Assembly: GCA_031265875.1 (NCBI GenBank)
Contig: JAISCA010000040.1
Coordinates: forward strand, 1-32,112
Source: Propionibacteriaceae bacterium
Lineage (GTDB): Bacteria; Actinomycetota; Actinomycetes; Propionibacteriales; Propionibacteriaceae
DNA length: 32,112 nt
Direction of reading: 5' to 3'
The notes beneath the pieces are model-generated. The model ran no database searches, was not told where the DNA came from, and worked only from the letters and a program-made list of their open reading frames with translations. A program made the position numbers and the translations under genes. Positions within the stretch are counted from its first letter, which is position 1; each line of letters starts with the position of its first letter. Shown here in pieces: positions 14,761-23,230 of the stretch.

Positions 14761-16224
14761 ATGTCTGATCCCCACAGTCCCACGGGCGAGCCGATCCCTT
14801 GGTCTCGGCCCGAGCCAGTCACACCGCCTCGGGTCGGGCCGGCGCCCGCCGCGCCGGCTCAGAGTCAGCCCTGGCCCGGCCCAGCGGGCGGTCCTCCCCT
14901 CGGCTATCCGGTCGCTCCACCGGCGGCTACCGCTCCGGGTTGGTCGGTCCCGCCCCCGTGGCTCCAACCCGGGCCGCCGCCTCAGCCAGTCCTCTTGCCG
15001 GTCGTTCCGACTGGCTATCACCGCTTCTACCGGGTGCCGGGCCGGGCCTGGTGGTGCTCTCCGCTGGTTGTCGCCGGTTTCGTTGTCAGCTGGTTGATGG
15101 CCTCTGCGGTGGCCATGGTCGTGGCCTTGGCGGCCGGGGTCGACTTGGGGCTGTCTCCCGGTGGGGCCTGGGACGTCCCCACCACGGTGGGCATGTTCCT
15201 GCTCAACAACGTCCTCCTGGCCCTCGGTCTGCCCTTGCTCTTCCTGTTCAGCTGGTTGGTCTACCGCCAAGGCTGGGGCTGGCTGACTTCGGTGGTGGGA
15301 CGGATGCGCTGGCGTTGGTTGGCTGGCACGGCCGGGCTGGCTCTCGTCCTGCTGTCGGCGCAGTGGCTCTTAGACACTTCGATCAGCGGCTTGCCCGAGC
15401 TGGCGGTCGGGCCGGACAGCACGGTCTTGCTCGTCGGCATCCTATTGACGACGCCGCTGCAGGCCGCCGCCGAGGAGTATTTCGCCCGTGGTCTGCTGTC
15501 GCGGGCGGTGGCCGCCATCTTCCCCTCCCTGCGGCTGGGGCTGGTGCTGGCCTGGCTGGTGTCGTCCTTGGCTTTCGTCGCTCTGCACATGGCCGAGGAC
15601 GTCTGGCTCAACCTCTATTACTTCGGCGTCGCCACCGGTCTGTGGTGGGTGACCCATCGCAGCGGTGGGCTGGAGGCCGCCGTGGCGTACCACATCTGCA
15701 ACAACTTGATCAGCGAGGCAGTGCTGCCCTGGTCCAGCCTGGGGGATGTCTTCGCACGCGGCCAAGGAACCGGATCGCCTTGGACCTTGTTGCCTCTGCT
15801 GGCCTTGGCCGTATACGTGGCACTGGTGGAATTAGGCGTCCGTCGCTTCAAGTTGACCCGGACGGCCGCTCCGGGGGCGGCCCAAGCGACCGCTCTCCGA
15901 CCGGCTCCGACCGGACCCGGCTGGTGGGGTCCCGGCTGGCCGGGGGCCGGTCCGTATGGTCCTGGTCCGGGCCCCGCTTCTCCTATCCCTGGCCATCCGG
16001 GTTCCAGTTTCACCGGCCCCAACCATCCCGGGGCCGGTCTGCCCAGTTCCGGCTGGGCCGGCGGTCCTCCCCCGGGTGGCTCAGGCGCGGGTCCGCACCG
16101 CCAGCTTGACCAATCCGATCAGCGGTGGCCGGACGCTCAACTCGGTCACGCCGGCTTCGACCAGACGAGCGGTCAGTTCGGGCCGGCTGGCGATGTCGCC
16201 GCAGACGGCCACCGGGCGACCTGA
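14761..16224 (+). CDS. CPBP-family intramembrane metalloprotease with Pro/Gly-rich tails
   Basis: 487 residues. A Pro-rich cytoplasmic head (1-88) precedes about seven membrane segments. The CPBP/CAAX-protease-like motifs are present: EEYFAR (E238, E239, R243), FVALH (H276) and HICNN (H311, N315), the residues that bind the catalytic metal in Rce1-type proteases. A long Gly/Pro-rich cytoplasmic tail follows from about residue 380. Bacterial members cleave membrane or bacteriocin-related peptides; the target here is unknown. The last 144 nt overlap the 3' end of dhaM on the opposite strand; the tail they encode is low-complexity and probably not under strong constraint. A GGGAAG lies just before the ATG. 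Confidence 0.82.
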   Translation: MSDPHSPTGEPIPWSRPEPVTPPRVGPAPAAPAQSQPWPGPAGGPPLGYPVAPPAATAPGWSVPPPWLQPGPPPQPVLLPVVPTGYHRFYRVPGRAWWCSPLVVAGFVVSWLMASAVAMVVALAAGVDLGLSPGGAWDVPTTVGMFLLNNVLLALGLPLLFLFSWLVYRQGWGWLTSVVGRMRWRWLAGTAGLALVLLSAQWLLDTSISGLPELAVGPDSTVLLVGILLTTPLQAAAEEYFARGLLSRAVAAIFPSLRLGLVLAWLVSSLAFVALHMAEDVWLNLYYFGVATGLWWVTHRSGGLEAAVAYHICNNLISEAVLPWSSLGDVFARGQGTGSPWTLLPLLALAVYVALVELGVRRFKLTRTAAPGAAQATALRPAPTGPGWWGPGWPGAGPYGPGPGPASPIPGHPGSSFTGPNHPGAGLPSSGWAGGPPPGGSGAGPHRQLDQSDQRWPDAQLGHAGFDQTSGQFGPAGDVAADGHRAT

Positions 16225-18420
16225 GAAGGCTTGGGCGGCCAGATCGATCAGGTCCCAAACGGCTGGCTGATCGGCCTGGGCCAGGTGCCCGACGGCGCCA
16301 TTGCCCCGGTCGGCCGCCATGGTGTACTGAGCCAGATCATTGCTGCCGATGCTGATGAAGTCGACCAAGTCGGCGAAGTCAGCCGCCCGCACGGCGGCGG
16401 CGGGGGTCTCCACCATCATGCCGACGGTGACCTGACCACCGCTCTCGGCCCGGGCTTGGCGCAGGATCTGACTGGCCCAGCGAATCTCCTCCGGGTCGAC
16501 GATCATCGGGAACATCACCCGGACGGGAGTGCGGCGGCTGGCCAGGACGACCGCTTTGAGCTGCTCGCGCAGAAGATCGGGCAGTCGCCGCATGGCCCGG
16601 ATACCGCGCTCGCCCAGCATCGGGTTGGGTTCGGCGGCCTGACTCAGGAAGGCCAAGGCCTTGTCGCCGCCGGGGTCCCAGGTCCGGATCGTGATCATGC
16701 GGCCCTCCAGGGCTTGGCCGATGGCCCGATAGACGTCGGCCTGCTCGGCGGCCGAGGGAGCGTGGTCCCAGTCCGCGAACAGGACTTCGGTGCGGACCAA
16801 GCCGGATCCGTCGGCGCCGTTGGCCTGAGCCGTCTTGGCGTCGGTCAAGGAGGCGATGTTGGCTTCGACCAAGACGCGCCGGCCGGACCTGGTCACAGCC
16901 GGCTGGTGGCACAATTCGGCCGCCAGGGTGGCCTCGTTGCGCCGCTCGACCGATAGGCGGTCGATCTCGGCCAGTTGGGCCATGGTCGGGTTGATCCAGA
17001 GGACCTGGCCGACCGGGTCGAGGCCGACCACGGTGTGGTCGGGGACGTCGGCCGCCTCGGCTTGGCCCGTCACCACCGGCAAGCCTCGGGCGCCGGCCAC
17101 GATGACGCCGTGGCCGGTGGCGCCGCCGGTGCAGGTCACGACGCCCAGACAACGGGTCGGATCGAGCGAGGCGGCGGTCAAGGGATCGAGCTCATCCACG
17201 ACCAGGATGCCCTCGACGCCGGAGAGGTCGATCCGGGCGCCGACCAATTCAGCGGTGATCTGTCGGGCCAGGCTGCGCACGTCCTGGGCCCGCTCCCTCA
17301 AGTAGGGGTCGTCCAAGGCGCTCAGCTCGGCCGCCACGGCGGCCAGGTCGCCGGACACGGCGGCCACCGCCGAGGCCCCGCCGGCCACGCCCGCCCGCAA
17401 GTCGGCCAAGAGGTCGGGATCCTCCAACATGATGGCCTGGGCGGCGAAGATGCCGCCCTGGGGGCCGGAGGCGTCGGCCCGGGTTTGGAGCCGTTCCGTC
17501 ACCTGGGCGATGGCCTGGTCCAGGCGGGTCCGTTCAGTCAGCGGATCGCCCGGCTGATACTCGGACAGGTCGATCGTGGTGGCCAGATGGATGATCGGCC
17601 CGACCACGATCTGGCGGCCGGTCTGGGTCGGCGCGATCGGCTCGTCGGCGGCCTCGGCCAAGACCGGCTCGCTGTCGCCGGCGTCCTCGCCGAAGTTCGT
17701 CGCGGCCAATTCCTGGAGCCGCTCCCGGGCGGCCTGGCGGTCGGGGCCGGTGATACGGGCGGACAGGGTGTCGCCCCGGCCCAGCCCCAGGGTGGTCACG
17801 CCGGCCAGGCTGGTGGCCGGGGCGGGGCCCTTGTGACGGGTCAGGTTAGTCAATTGAATGTTGGCGTCGAAGCCACGCAACCCGGCCACCAGGGCGGCGG
17901 CCGGCCGGGCGTGCAGTCCATGCGGATTGTCGATCACGGTCTCGAAGGTCACAGCCGGGCCGTCCTCGCCCGGCTGGCTCTGGGCCGGAGCGGGGCCGAC
18001 GGAGCCGTCCGACTCCAGGTGCTCCAGTTTGGCCGCCAGGCCGGCTTTGGCTTCGGCCGCCACCGTGGTCAGGTCGGCCCCCGTGCTGGCCGTCACGGTG
18101 GCCGCGATCAGACCTTCGACGAAAGGGGCGGGGCAGATGACGGTGCGTTGGCTGACGCCGGGATCGACCCATTCCAGAGCCATCTCGCTGGACAGCACGG
18201 CGGAGCCCAAGTCGACCAGGACCAAGACACCGTCGGGGGAGTCAGCCTCGGCGATGGCGTCGGCGATGGCCATGGCGTCGGTGCCGAAGGCTGTGGTCTC
18301 GTCCAAGCCGGCCGCGATTTTGATCGTGGGCCGGGCCTCCGGCGGCGCCATCTCGGCGGCTAACTCAACCGCCGCCGTGGCCAAGGCGCGACTGTGTGAG
18401 ACGACGACGATGCCGATCAT
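16081..18420 (-). CDS. dhaM: DhaM-type EIIA-HPr-complete Enzyme I fusion (PEP-dependent phosphoryl donor for dihydroxyacetone kinase)
   Basis: 779 residues with three PTS modules. Residues 1-130 are the EIIA-Dha (mannose-type) domain with the phosphorylatable histidine in VVVSHS (H9, same number as in E. coli DhaM). Residues 157-245 are HPr, with H170 in NPHGLHARPA. Residues 265-779 are Enzyme I: H437 in GGATGHGVIV, LVRTEVLFAD, TIRTWDPGGDK, MFPMI, GSNDLAQYT and the catalytic cysteine C740 in AVCGDIASRPE. E. coli DhaM keeps only the first part of Enzyme I, whereas here the PEP-binding TIM barrel is complete, so the protein could take phosphate directly from PEP and hand it to DhaL-bound ADP. 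Start: ATG at 18420 behind GAGGAGGGG; a TTG 24 nt upstream is less likely. Follows dhaL after 90 nt containing a palindrome. Confidence 0.9.
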   Translation of the reverse strand: MIGIVVVSHSRALATAAVELAAEMAPPEARPTIKIAAGLDETTAFGTDAMAIADAIAEADSPDGVLVLVDLGSAVLSSEMALEWVDPGVSQRTVICPAPFVEGLIAATVTASTGADLTTVAAEAKAGLAAKLEHLESDGSVGPAPAQSQPGEDGPAVTFETVIDNPHGLHARPAAALVAGLRGFDANIQLTNLTRHKGPAPATSLAGVTTLGLGRGDTLSARITGPDRQAARERLQELAATNFGEDAGDSEPVLAEAADEPIAPTQTGRQIVVGPIIHLATTIDLSEYQPGDPLTERTRLDQAIAQVTERLQTRADASGPQGGIFAAQAIMLEDPDLLADLRAGVAGGASAVAAVSGDLAAVAAELSALDDPYLRERAQDVRSLARQITAELVGARIDLSGVEGILVVDELDPLTAASLDPTRCLGVVTCTGGATGHGVIVAGARGLPVVTGQAEAADVPDHTVVGLDPVGQVLWINPTMAQLAEIDRLSVERRNEATLAAELCHQPAVTRSGRRVLVEANIASLTDAKTAQANGADGSGLVRTEVLFADWDHAPSAAEQADVYRAIGQALEGRMITIRTWDPGGDKALAFLSQAAEPNPMLGERGIRAMRRLPDLLREQLKAVVLASRRTPVRVMFPMIVDPEEIRWASQILRQARAESGGQVTVGMMVETPAAAVRAADFADLVDFISIGSNDLAQYTMAADRGNGAVGHLAQADQPAVWDLIDLAAQAFSGRPVAVCGDIASRPELTARLVEAGVTELSVRPPLIGLVKLAVRTRA

Positions 18421-18454
18421 TGAGTGGCGCCCCTCCTCGGTCAACAGATGCCTG

Positions 18455-18489
18455 CCCCGGCACGATACCGTGACGATACCGTGCCAGGG
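18455..18489. repeat. 35-bp imperfect palindrome between dhaL and dhaM
   Basis: Centred on 18472, with outer arms CCC/GGG and inner GGCACG/CGTGCC, TA/TA and CGT/ACG pairs separated by three A-C mismatches. The core is also a tandem direct repeat of CGATACCGTG. It could be an RNA hairpin limiting dhaM expression relative to dhaKL or a dimeric regulator site. Confidence 0.5.
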
Positions 18490-18510
18490 CCGACACCGAC
18501 AGGTTGAGTC

Positions 18511-19125
18511 TCAGACCAAGGTCCGGTTGGCGGCCTCCAACAGCATGGTCAAGCTGGTGGCGCCAGGGTCCTGATGGCCGGCGCTGCGCTCGCCCAAATA
18601 GGACGCCCGTCCCTTCCGCGCCACCAATGGAATGGTGGCGTCGCGGCCGGCCGCGCAAGCCTCGACGGCGGCCCGCAGAGCGCTCGCGACGCCCTCAGAG
18701 GCGGCTTTGTCGTAGGCCTCCACGGCTGGGACCAGGGCGTCGACCATGGTTTTGTCACCCAAGATGGCTTTGCCTCGGCTTTGGATTCCGTCCAGTCCGG
18801 CCCGCAACGCGGCGCCCAATCCGGCGGCGTCGTCTAGAGCCGGCCAAGCCCCGGCCAGACGCAGGAAAAAAGTTCCGTACAGAGGACCTGAAGCTCCACC
18901 AACGGTCGAGACTAAGGTCATGCCGGCCTTCTTCAACATCTCCGCCGGGCTGGCGAAGTCGGACTGGTCGAGCTGCGCCACCTTCTGCATGCCACGGTCC
19001 ATGTTGGAGCCGTGGTCGGCGTCGCCGATCTGACGGTCCAAGTCGGTCAACAGATCGACGTTGGTGTGGACCTGGTCGGCGAAGTCAGCCAACCAGGCGG
19101 CCACTCCTGCGAGGTCGAGCCCCAT
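18511..19125 (-). CDS. dhaL: Dihydroxyacetone kinase, ADP-binding subunit DhaL
   Basis: 204 residues, the normal DhaL size. The Mg-ADP site is LDRQIGDADHGSNM with D30, D35 and D37, and the nucleotide-capping GGASGPLYGTFF follows; GDKTMVDAL and GHQDPGATS complete the family pattern. In PTS-type kinases DhaL holds ADP permanently; it is rephosphorylated to ATP by DhaM and transfers phosphate to dihydroxyacetone bound to DhaK. Its ATG lies 1 nt after the dhaK stop (TGACATG), so the two are coupled. The presence of DhaM downstream confirms a PEP-dependent rather than ATP-dependent kinase. Confidence 0.94.
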   Translation of the reverse strand: MGLDLAGVAAWLADFADQVHTNVDLLTDLDRQIGDADHGSNMDRGMQKVAQLDQSDFASPAEMLKKAGMTLVSTVGGASGPLYGTFFLRLAGAWPALDDAAGLGAALRAGLDGIQSRGKAILGDKTMVDALVPAVEAYDKAASEGVASALRAAVEACAAGRDATIPLVARKGRASYLGERSAGHQDPGATSLTMLLEAANRTLV

Positions 19126-19126
19126 G

Positions 19127-20128
19127 TCACTTCCCCCAGCGCAGGCCAGGGGTGACGACCGGGGCGTCCCAATACTTGATCATCTCGTCGTCGGCCTTCA
19201 ACAGCGTGACCGAGCAGCCGGCCATCTCCAAGCTGGTGATGTAATTGCCGACCAGGTTGCGCACGATCCGCACGCCGTTGGCCTCGAGGATCTTGGCCAC
19301 CTCGGCGTAGAGGATGAACAGCTCGATCAGCGGGGTGCCGCCCATCGAGTTGACGAAGGCGATGACCTCGGAGCCCCGGTAGTCGAGGTCTTCCAGGATC
19401 GGGTCGACCAGTAGCTGGGCGGCCTCGGCGGCGGTGGGCAAGGGACGCCGTTCGCGGCCCGGCTCGCCGTGGATGCCGATGCCGAGTTCGATCTCGTCCT
19501 CGCCCAGCTCGAAGGTCGGCTGACCGGCCGCCGGCACCGTGCAACTGGTCAGGGCCAGGCCCATCGAGCGGCCGTTGGCGTTGACCCGCTGGGCCAGGGC
19601 CAAGACGGCGTCGAGGTCGGCCTTGGCCTCGGCCGCCGCGCCGACGATCTTCTCCATCAGCACGGTCAGGCCGACGCCGCGCCGACCAGCCGTGTAGAGG
19701 GAGTCTTGGACGGCCACGTCGTCGTCGACGACGATGGTCTCCACCCGCACGCCCAGATCGGCGGCGGCCATCTCGGCGGCCATCTCGAAGTTCATGATGT
19801 CGCCGGTGTAGTTCTTGACGATATGGAGGACGCCGGCCCCGCCGTCGACGGTGGAGGTGGCGGCCAGCATCTGGTCCGGCGTGGGAGAGGTGAAGACCTC
19901 GCCACAGCAGGCGGCGTCGAGCATGCCGAGGCCGACGAAGCCGCCGTGCATCGGCTCGTGGCCGGAGCCGCCGCCAGAGATGACGCCCACCTTGCCGTCG
20001 ACGGGAGCGTCGAGGCGGTAGACGACCTTGTTCTCATGATCAACTCGGACGAGGTCGCTGTGGGCGGCCTCAAAGCCGACTAGTGAATCTTTGACGACGT
20101 CGTTGACGTCATTGATCAGTTTCTTCAT
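19127..20128 (-). CDS. dhaK: Dihydroxyacetone kinase, substrate-binding subunit DhaK
   Basis: 333 residues. Substrate residues are visible: GGGSGHEP with H57, KNYTGD with D110 and IGIHGEPG with H220, which in E. coli DhaK (H218) binds dihydroxyacetone covalently as a hemiaminal. The C-terminal [15 protein letters not shown] segment is typical. It is the first gene of dhaK-dhaL-dhaM and produces dihydroxyacetone phosphate, the same metabolite made by GlpABC elsewhere in this window. The ATG has no good ribosome site; upstream DNA carries two inverted repeats that could be regulatory. Confidence 0.95.
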   Translation of the reverse strand: MKKLINDVNDVVKDSLVGFEAAHSDLVRVDHENKVVYRLDAPVDGKVGVISGGGSGHEPMHGGFVGLGMLDAACCGEVFTSPTPDQMLAATSTVDGGAGVLHIVKNYTGDIMNFEMAAEMAAADLGVRVETIVVDDDVAVQDSLYTAGRRGVGLTVLMEKIVGAAAEAKADLDAVLALAQRVNANGRSMGLALTSCTVPAAGQPTFELGEDEIELGIGIHGEPGRERRPLPTAAEAAQLLVDPILEDLDYRGSEVIAFVNSMGGTPLIELFILYAEVAKILEANGVRIVRNLVGNYITSLEMAGCSVTLLKADDEMIKYWDAPVVTPGLRWGK

Positions 20129-20150
20129 ATCTGGAGTCTGTCACGGCCCG

Positions 20151-20187
20151 CCTGGATTCGTCAGCCCTGGGCCTGGTGAATCCCAGG
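20151..20187. repeat. Inverted repeat upstream of dhaK
   Basis: CCTGGATTC and GAATCCCAGG pair over 9 bp with one bulged C around an 18-nt loop. It lies 22 bp before the dhaK start, in its likely 5' leader. Confidence 0.4.
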
Positions 20188-20191
20188 CCGC

Positions 20192-20205
20192 TGAGCATTT
20201 GTTCA
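20192..20205. promoter_or_regulatory. Candidate 14-bp operator upstream of dhaK
   Basis: TGAGCATTTGTTCA has dyad symmetry TGA-n-CA-nn-TG-n-TCA (10 of 14 positions), resembling sites of dimeric GntR/DeoR-type regulators. It is AT-richer than its surroundings. The role is inferred from symmetry and position. Confidence 0.3.
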
Positions 20206-20303
20206 CCATCCTGGCCGGATTCAGGTCATCTGACACCGGTCTGACGGTCGCCGCCAGTCTCGCCGCGACCTCGGTCTGGCTCCGGTCGGCTTGCCAGAGT
20301 CGA

Positions 20304-20309
20304 TAATCT
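20304..20309 (+). promoter_or_regulatory. Candidate -10 box for the leaderless radical SAM gene
   Basis: TAATCT (overlapping GATAAT at 20302-20307) ends 8 nt before the ATG at 20318, which has no Shine-Dalgarno. Confidence 0.4.
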
Positions 20310-20317
20310 GGCCTGCG

Positions 20318-22291
20318 ATGACCGAACCGATCGACGCCGGCGTGCCTTCGCTGTACTCACGCTTGGAGCCTCTGCTGGCTCAGGTGACCCGACCCATCCA
20401 ATACGTCGGCGGCGAGCAGAACTCGATTCTGAAGCCTTGGGCCGCCGCCGAGGCGCGCTGGTGCCTGATGTACCCAGACGCCTACGAGGTCGGACAGCCC
20501 AACCAAGGCTTGGCCGTCTTATACGAGGTGCTGAACCAGCGCGACTGGATCCTGGCCGAACGCTCCTTCGCGGTCTGGCCCGATCTGGCCCGTCTGATGC
20601 GTCGCCACGGTCTGCCCCAGTTCACCTTGGAAGGCCATCGGCCGGTCCGCGCCTTCGATTTCATCGGGGTGTCCTTGTCGACCGAATTGGGTTACACCAA
20701 CCTGTTGGAGGCCCTCGATCTGGCCGGTCTGCCGCTGAGGGCGGCGGACCGTTCGGTCGACGACCCCGTGGTGGTGGTGGGCGGTCACGTCGCCAGCAAC
20801 CCGGAGCCGATGGCCGATTTCATCGACGCCGCCGTCTTAGGCGACGGCGAACAGGCCGTGTTGGATCTGTCCGCTTGGCTGCGCCAGTGGAAGGCGGCCG
20901 GTCGTCCGGGTGGACGGGACGGCCTGCTGGAGCGTTTCGCCGCCAGCGGCCAGGTCTACGTGCCCCGCTTCTACTCCGTCAGCTACGCCCCCGCCGGGCC
21001 CATCGTGGCGGTCGCGCCGAACCGGCCGGGCGTGCCCGAGCGGGTGCGCAAGTACGTCCTGGACGACTTGGACGATTGGCCCCATCCGGTCCGGCCCTTG
21101 GTGCCCCTGGCTGAGACCGTGCATGAGCGCTACTCGGTCGAGATCTTCCGAGGTTGCACCAGGGGCTGCCGTTTCTGTCAGGCCGGCATGATCACCCGGC
21201 CGGTGCGTGAGCGCAGCCTGGACCGGATCGGTCTCCTGGTGGAGCGAGGTCTGGCCGCCACCGGCCTGGATGAGGTCGGTCTGCTCAGTCTGTCCAGCGC
21301 CGATCACAGCGAGATCGCCGCCTTGACCCAGGAGCTGGCCGACCGTTACGAGGGCAGCCAGGTGTCCTTGTCGTTGCCCTCGACCAGGGTGGACGCCTTC
21401 AACCTGGAACTGGCTGAGCAACTGTCCCGGAACGGGCGTCGCACCGGTTTGACCTTCGCCCCCGAGGGTGGCTCCGAGCGGATGCGCCGGGTCATCAATA
21501 AGAATGTCTCGGCCGACGATCTGATCGCCACCGTCTCGGCCGCCTTCCAGGCCGGCTGGCGCCAAGTCAAGCTCTATTTCATGTGCGGTTTGCCCACCGA
21601 GACCGACGACGACGTCTTGGCCATCGCCGACCTGGCCAGCCGGGTGATCGAGGTCGGTCGCCGGGTGTCGGGCCGGCGCGACATCGGCTGCACCCTGTCG
21701 GTCGGAGCCTTCGTGCCCAAACCGCAGACCCCCTTCCAATGGGCCGCTCAAGCCGACCCTCAGATCGTCGACCATCGGCTCCGGCTGCTGCGCGACGCCA
21801 TTCGCTCGGACCGTCGCCACGGCCGCGCCATCAGCCTGCGCTATCACGACGGCCGGCCCGGCCTGATCGAGGGTCTGCTGGCGCGCGGCGACCGTCGGGT
21901 GGGCCAGGTCGTCGAAGCGGTCTGGCGTGACGGCGGCGTCTTCGACGGCTGGAGCGAGCACTTCTCCTTCGAGCGTTGGGCCGACCAGGCCGAGCGCGTC
22001 TTGGCCCGCTGGGGGATCGATTTGGACTGGTTCACCACTCGACCGCGCGACCAAGGAGAGGTCCTGCCTTGGGACCATCTCGACGTCGGCTTGGACCAAG
22101 ATTGGCTGTGGCAGGACTGGCAGGACGCCTTGGACTCGCAGGTGGTGGGCGACTGTCGCTGGGCCGGTTGCTCCGACTGCGGCGTCTGTCCCGAGTTGGC
22201 CACCCAGATCGAGATCGGCCCGACCGGTCGCCATCTCATTCCTTTGACCGTGGGGTCGAAGCCGCCAGCGGCGGTGCGGTCCGATGGCTAG
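20318..22291 (+). CDS. B12-binding-domain-like radical SAM protein (TIGR03960 type)
   Basis: About 657 residues. The N-terminal third resembles a cobalamin-binding-like domain (QYVGGEQNSILKPW opening, then DVVVGGH-type VVVVGGHVASNPEPM). The radical SAM cluster motif is C280-x3-C284-x2-C287 in FRGCTRGCRFCQAG, followed by LTFAPEGGSERMRRVINKN. A short Cys-rich segment near the C-terminus (GDCRWAGCSDCGVCP) could hold another metal site. The family travels with a DUF2344 protein and with rne, as here, which suggests a role in RNA or translation, but its reaction is not established. I chose the ATG at 20318 over a TTG 27 nt upstream because a -10-like TAATCT lies 8 nt before it. Confidence 0.88.
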   Translation: MTEPIDAGVPSLYSRLEPLLAQVTRPIQYVGGEQNSILKPWAAAEARWCLMYPDAYEVGQPNQGLAVLYEVLNQRDWILAERSFAVWPDLARLMRRHGLPQFTLEGHRPVRAFDFIGVSLSTELGYTNLLEALDLAGLPLRAADRSVDDPVVVVGGHVASNPEPMADFIDAAVLGDGEQAVLDLSAWLRQWKAAGRPGGRDGLLERFAASGQVYVPRFYSVSYAPAGPIVAVAPNRPGVPERVRKYVLDDLDDWPHPVRPLVPLAETVHERYSVEIFRGCTRGCRFCQAGMITRPVRERSLDRIGLLVERGLAATGLDEVGLLSLSSADHSEIAALTQELADRYEGSQVSLSLPSTRVDAFNLELAEQLSRNGRRTGLTFAPEGGSERMRRVINKNVSADDLIATVSAAFQAGWRQVKLYFMCGLPTETDDDVLAIADLASRVIEVGRRVSGRRDIGCTLSVGAFVPKPQTPFQWAAQADPQIVDHRLRLLRDAIRSDRRHGRAISLRYHDGRPGLIEGLLARGDRRVGQVVEAVWRDGGVFDGWSEHFSFERWADQAERVLARWGIDLDWFTTRPRDQGEVLPWDHLDVGLDQDWLWQDWQDALDSQVVGDCRWAGCSDCGVCPELATQIEIGPTGRHLIPLTVGSKPPAAVRSDG

Positions 22292-23078
22292 GGCGCAACC
22301 ACCCCAGCAGCCGCCGCCGGTCCAACGCCTGCTGCTGCGTTACGCCAAACGGGGCCGGTTGCGCTTCGCCTCCCACCGCGACTTCGCCCGCGCCTTCGAA
22401 CGGGCCCTGCGCCGGGCCGGCCTGCCCATGGCCTATTCCTCCGGTTTCACTCCCCATCCCCGCATCTCCTACGCCAATCCGGCCGCCACCGGGGCCGAGA
22501 GCGAAGCCGAGTACCTCGAGCTGGGCCTGGCCCAGGTGACGGACCCGGCGGTGGTCCGAACCGAGTTGGATCAGGCCCTGCCCGACGGGTTCGACGTCTT
22601 GCGGGTGGTCGAGCGGGTGGCCGGACCGTTGGCCGAGCGGCTGCAGGCCTCGCTCTGGAGCGTCGACCTGAGCGCTTGGCCCAGCCCAGCCCGGCTCAGC
22701 GCGGTCGAACGCTTCGAAGCGGCCGAACAGGTTTGGGTCAGCCGGCTGACCAAGCACGGCCAGCGCGACTTCGACGCCCGTTCGGCCATGGTCTCCTGGA
22801 GTTGGCGGGAGGCCGACTGGCAGGTGGTGCTGCGCCACCAGGTCCCCTTGGTCCGGCCGGACGATCTGGTGTCCGCTCTGGTCCAGATCGAGCCGTCCGG
22901 TCAGACGCCGCTGCCGCCCCGGCTGCTGCGTTTGGCCCAGGGGCCGCTGCTGGGCCGAACGGTGGGCGATCCCTTGGCCCCAGAGGACCCGCCGTGTGAG
23001 TCGATGACGGCAGCTGGGGCCGAGTATGGAATAATGAGGGCCAGGTCAGAGACGCAACCAGCGCCTCTGCTCGGCTAG
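22284..23078 (+). CDS. DUF2344 / TIGR03936 family protein (radical SAM-linked)
   Basis: 264 residues, overlapping the radical SAM gene by 8 nt, so the two are translationally coupled. The typical opening LLLRYAKRGRLRFASHRDFARAFERALRRAGLPMAYSSGF followed by PHPRISYANP identifies the family, which occurs either fused to or immediately after the TIGR03960 radical SAM protein. The N-terminal fold is thought to be RNA-binding-like. No catalytic motif is evident; function unknown. The last 25 residues are divergent. Confidence 0.87.
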   Translation: MARAQPPQQPPPVQRLLLRYAKRGRLRFASHRDFARAFERALRRAGLPMAYSSGFTPHPRISYANPAATGAESEAEYLELGLAQVTDPAVVRTELDQALPDGFDVLRVVERVAGPLAERLQASLWSVDLSAWPSPARLSAVERFEAAEQVWVSRLTKHGQRDFDARSAMVSWSWREADWQVVLRHQVPLVRPDDLVSALVQIEPSGQTPLPPRLLRLAQGPLLGRTVGDPLAPEDPPCESMTAAGAEYGIMRARSETQPAPLLG

Positions 23079-23123
23079 AGCACATAGTCCGTCTGACCGC
23101 GACCTTCTGTTCAGAATGACCGC

Positions 23124-23214
23124 GGCGATGATTGATCGCCTGGCCGAGTGACCGCCAGGCTTTGTGCGCGAGTGGGTTCCCCCGCCGCCACTGCGAGACC
23201 GGCCCATGGCCGGT
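23124..23214 (+). promoter_or_regulatory. Structured 5' leader of rne (three hairpins, two mutually exclusive)
   Basis: Three perfect stems precede rne: GGCGAT-N5-ATCGCC (23124-23140), GCCTGGC-N9-GCCAGGC (23138-23160) and ACCGGCC-CAT-GGCCGGT (23198-23214). The first two share bases 23138-23140, so they compete. The third ends 5 nt before the GGGAG ribosome site. RNase E mRNA leaders are known autoregulatory targets in E. coli; that role here is inferred. Confidence 0.45.
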
Positions 23215-23230
23215 TGAATGGGAGCAGAAG

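Noticed and set aside
20837-22234. A 465-codon minus-strand frame opposite the radical SAM gene
   Set aside because: Shadow frame; the plus strand carries the unmistakable CxxxCxxC protein.
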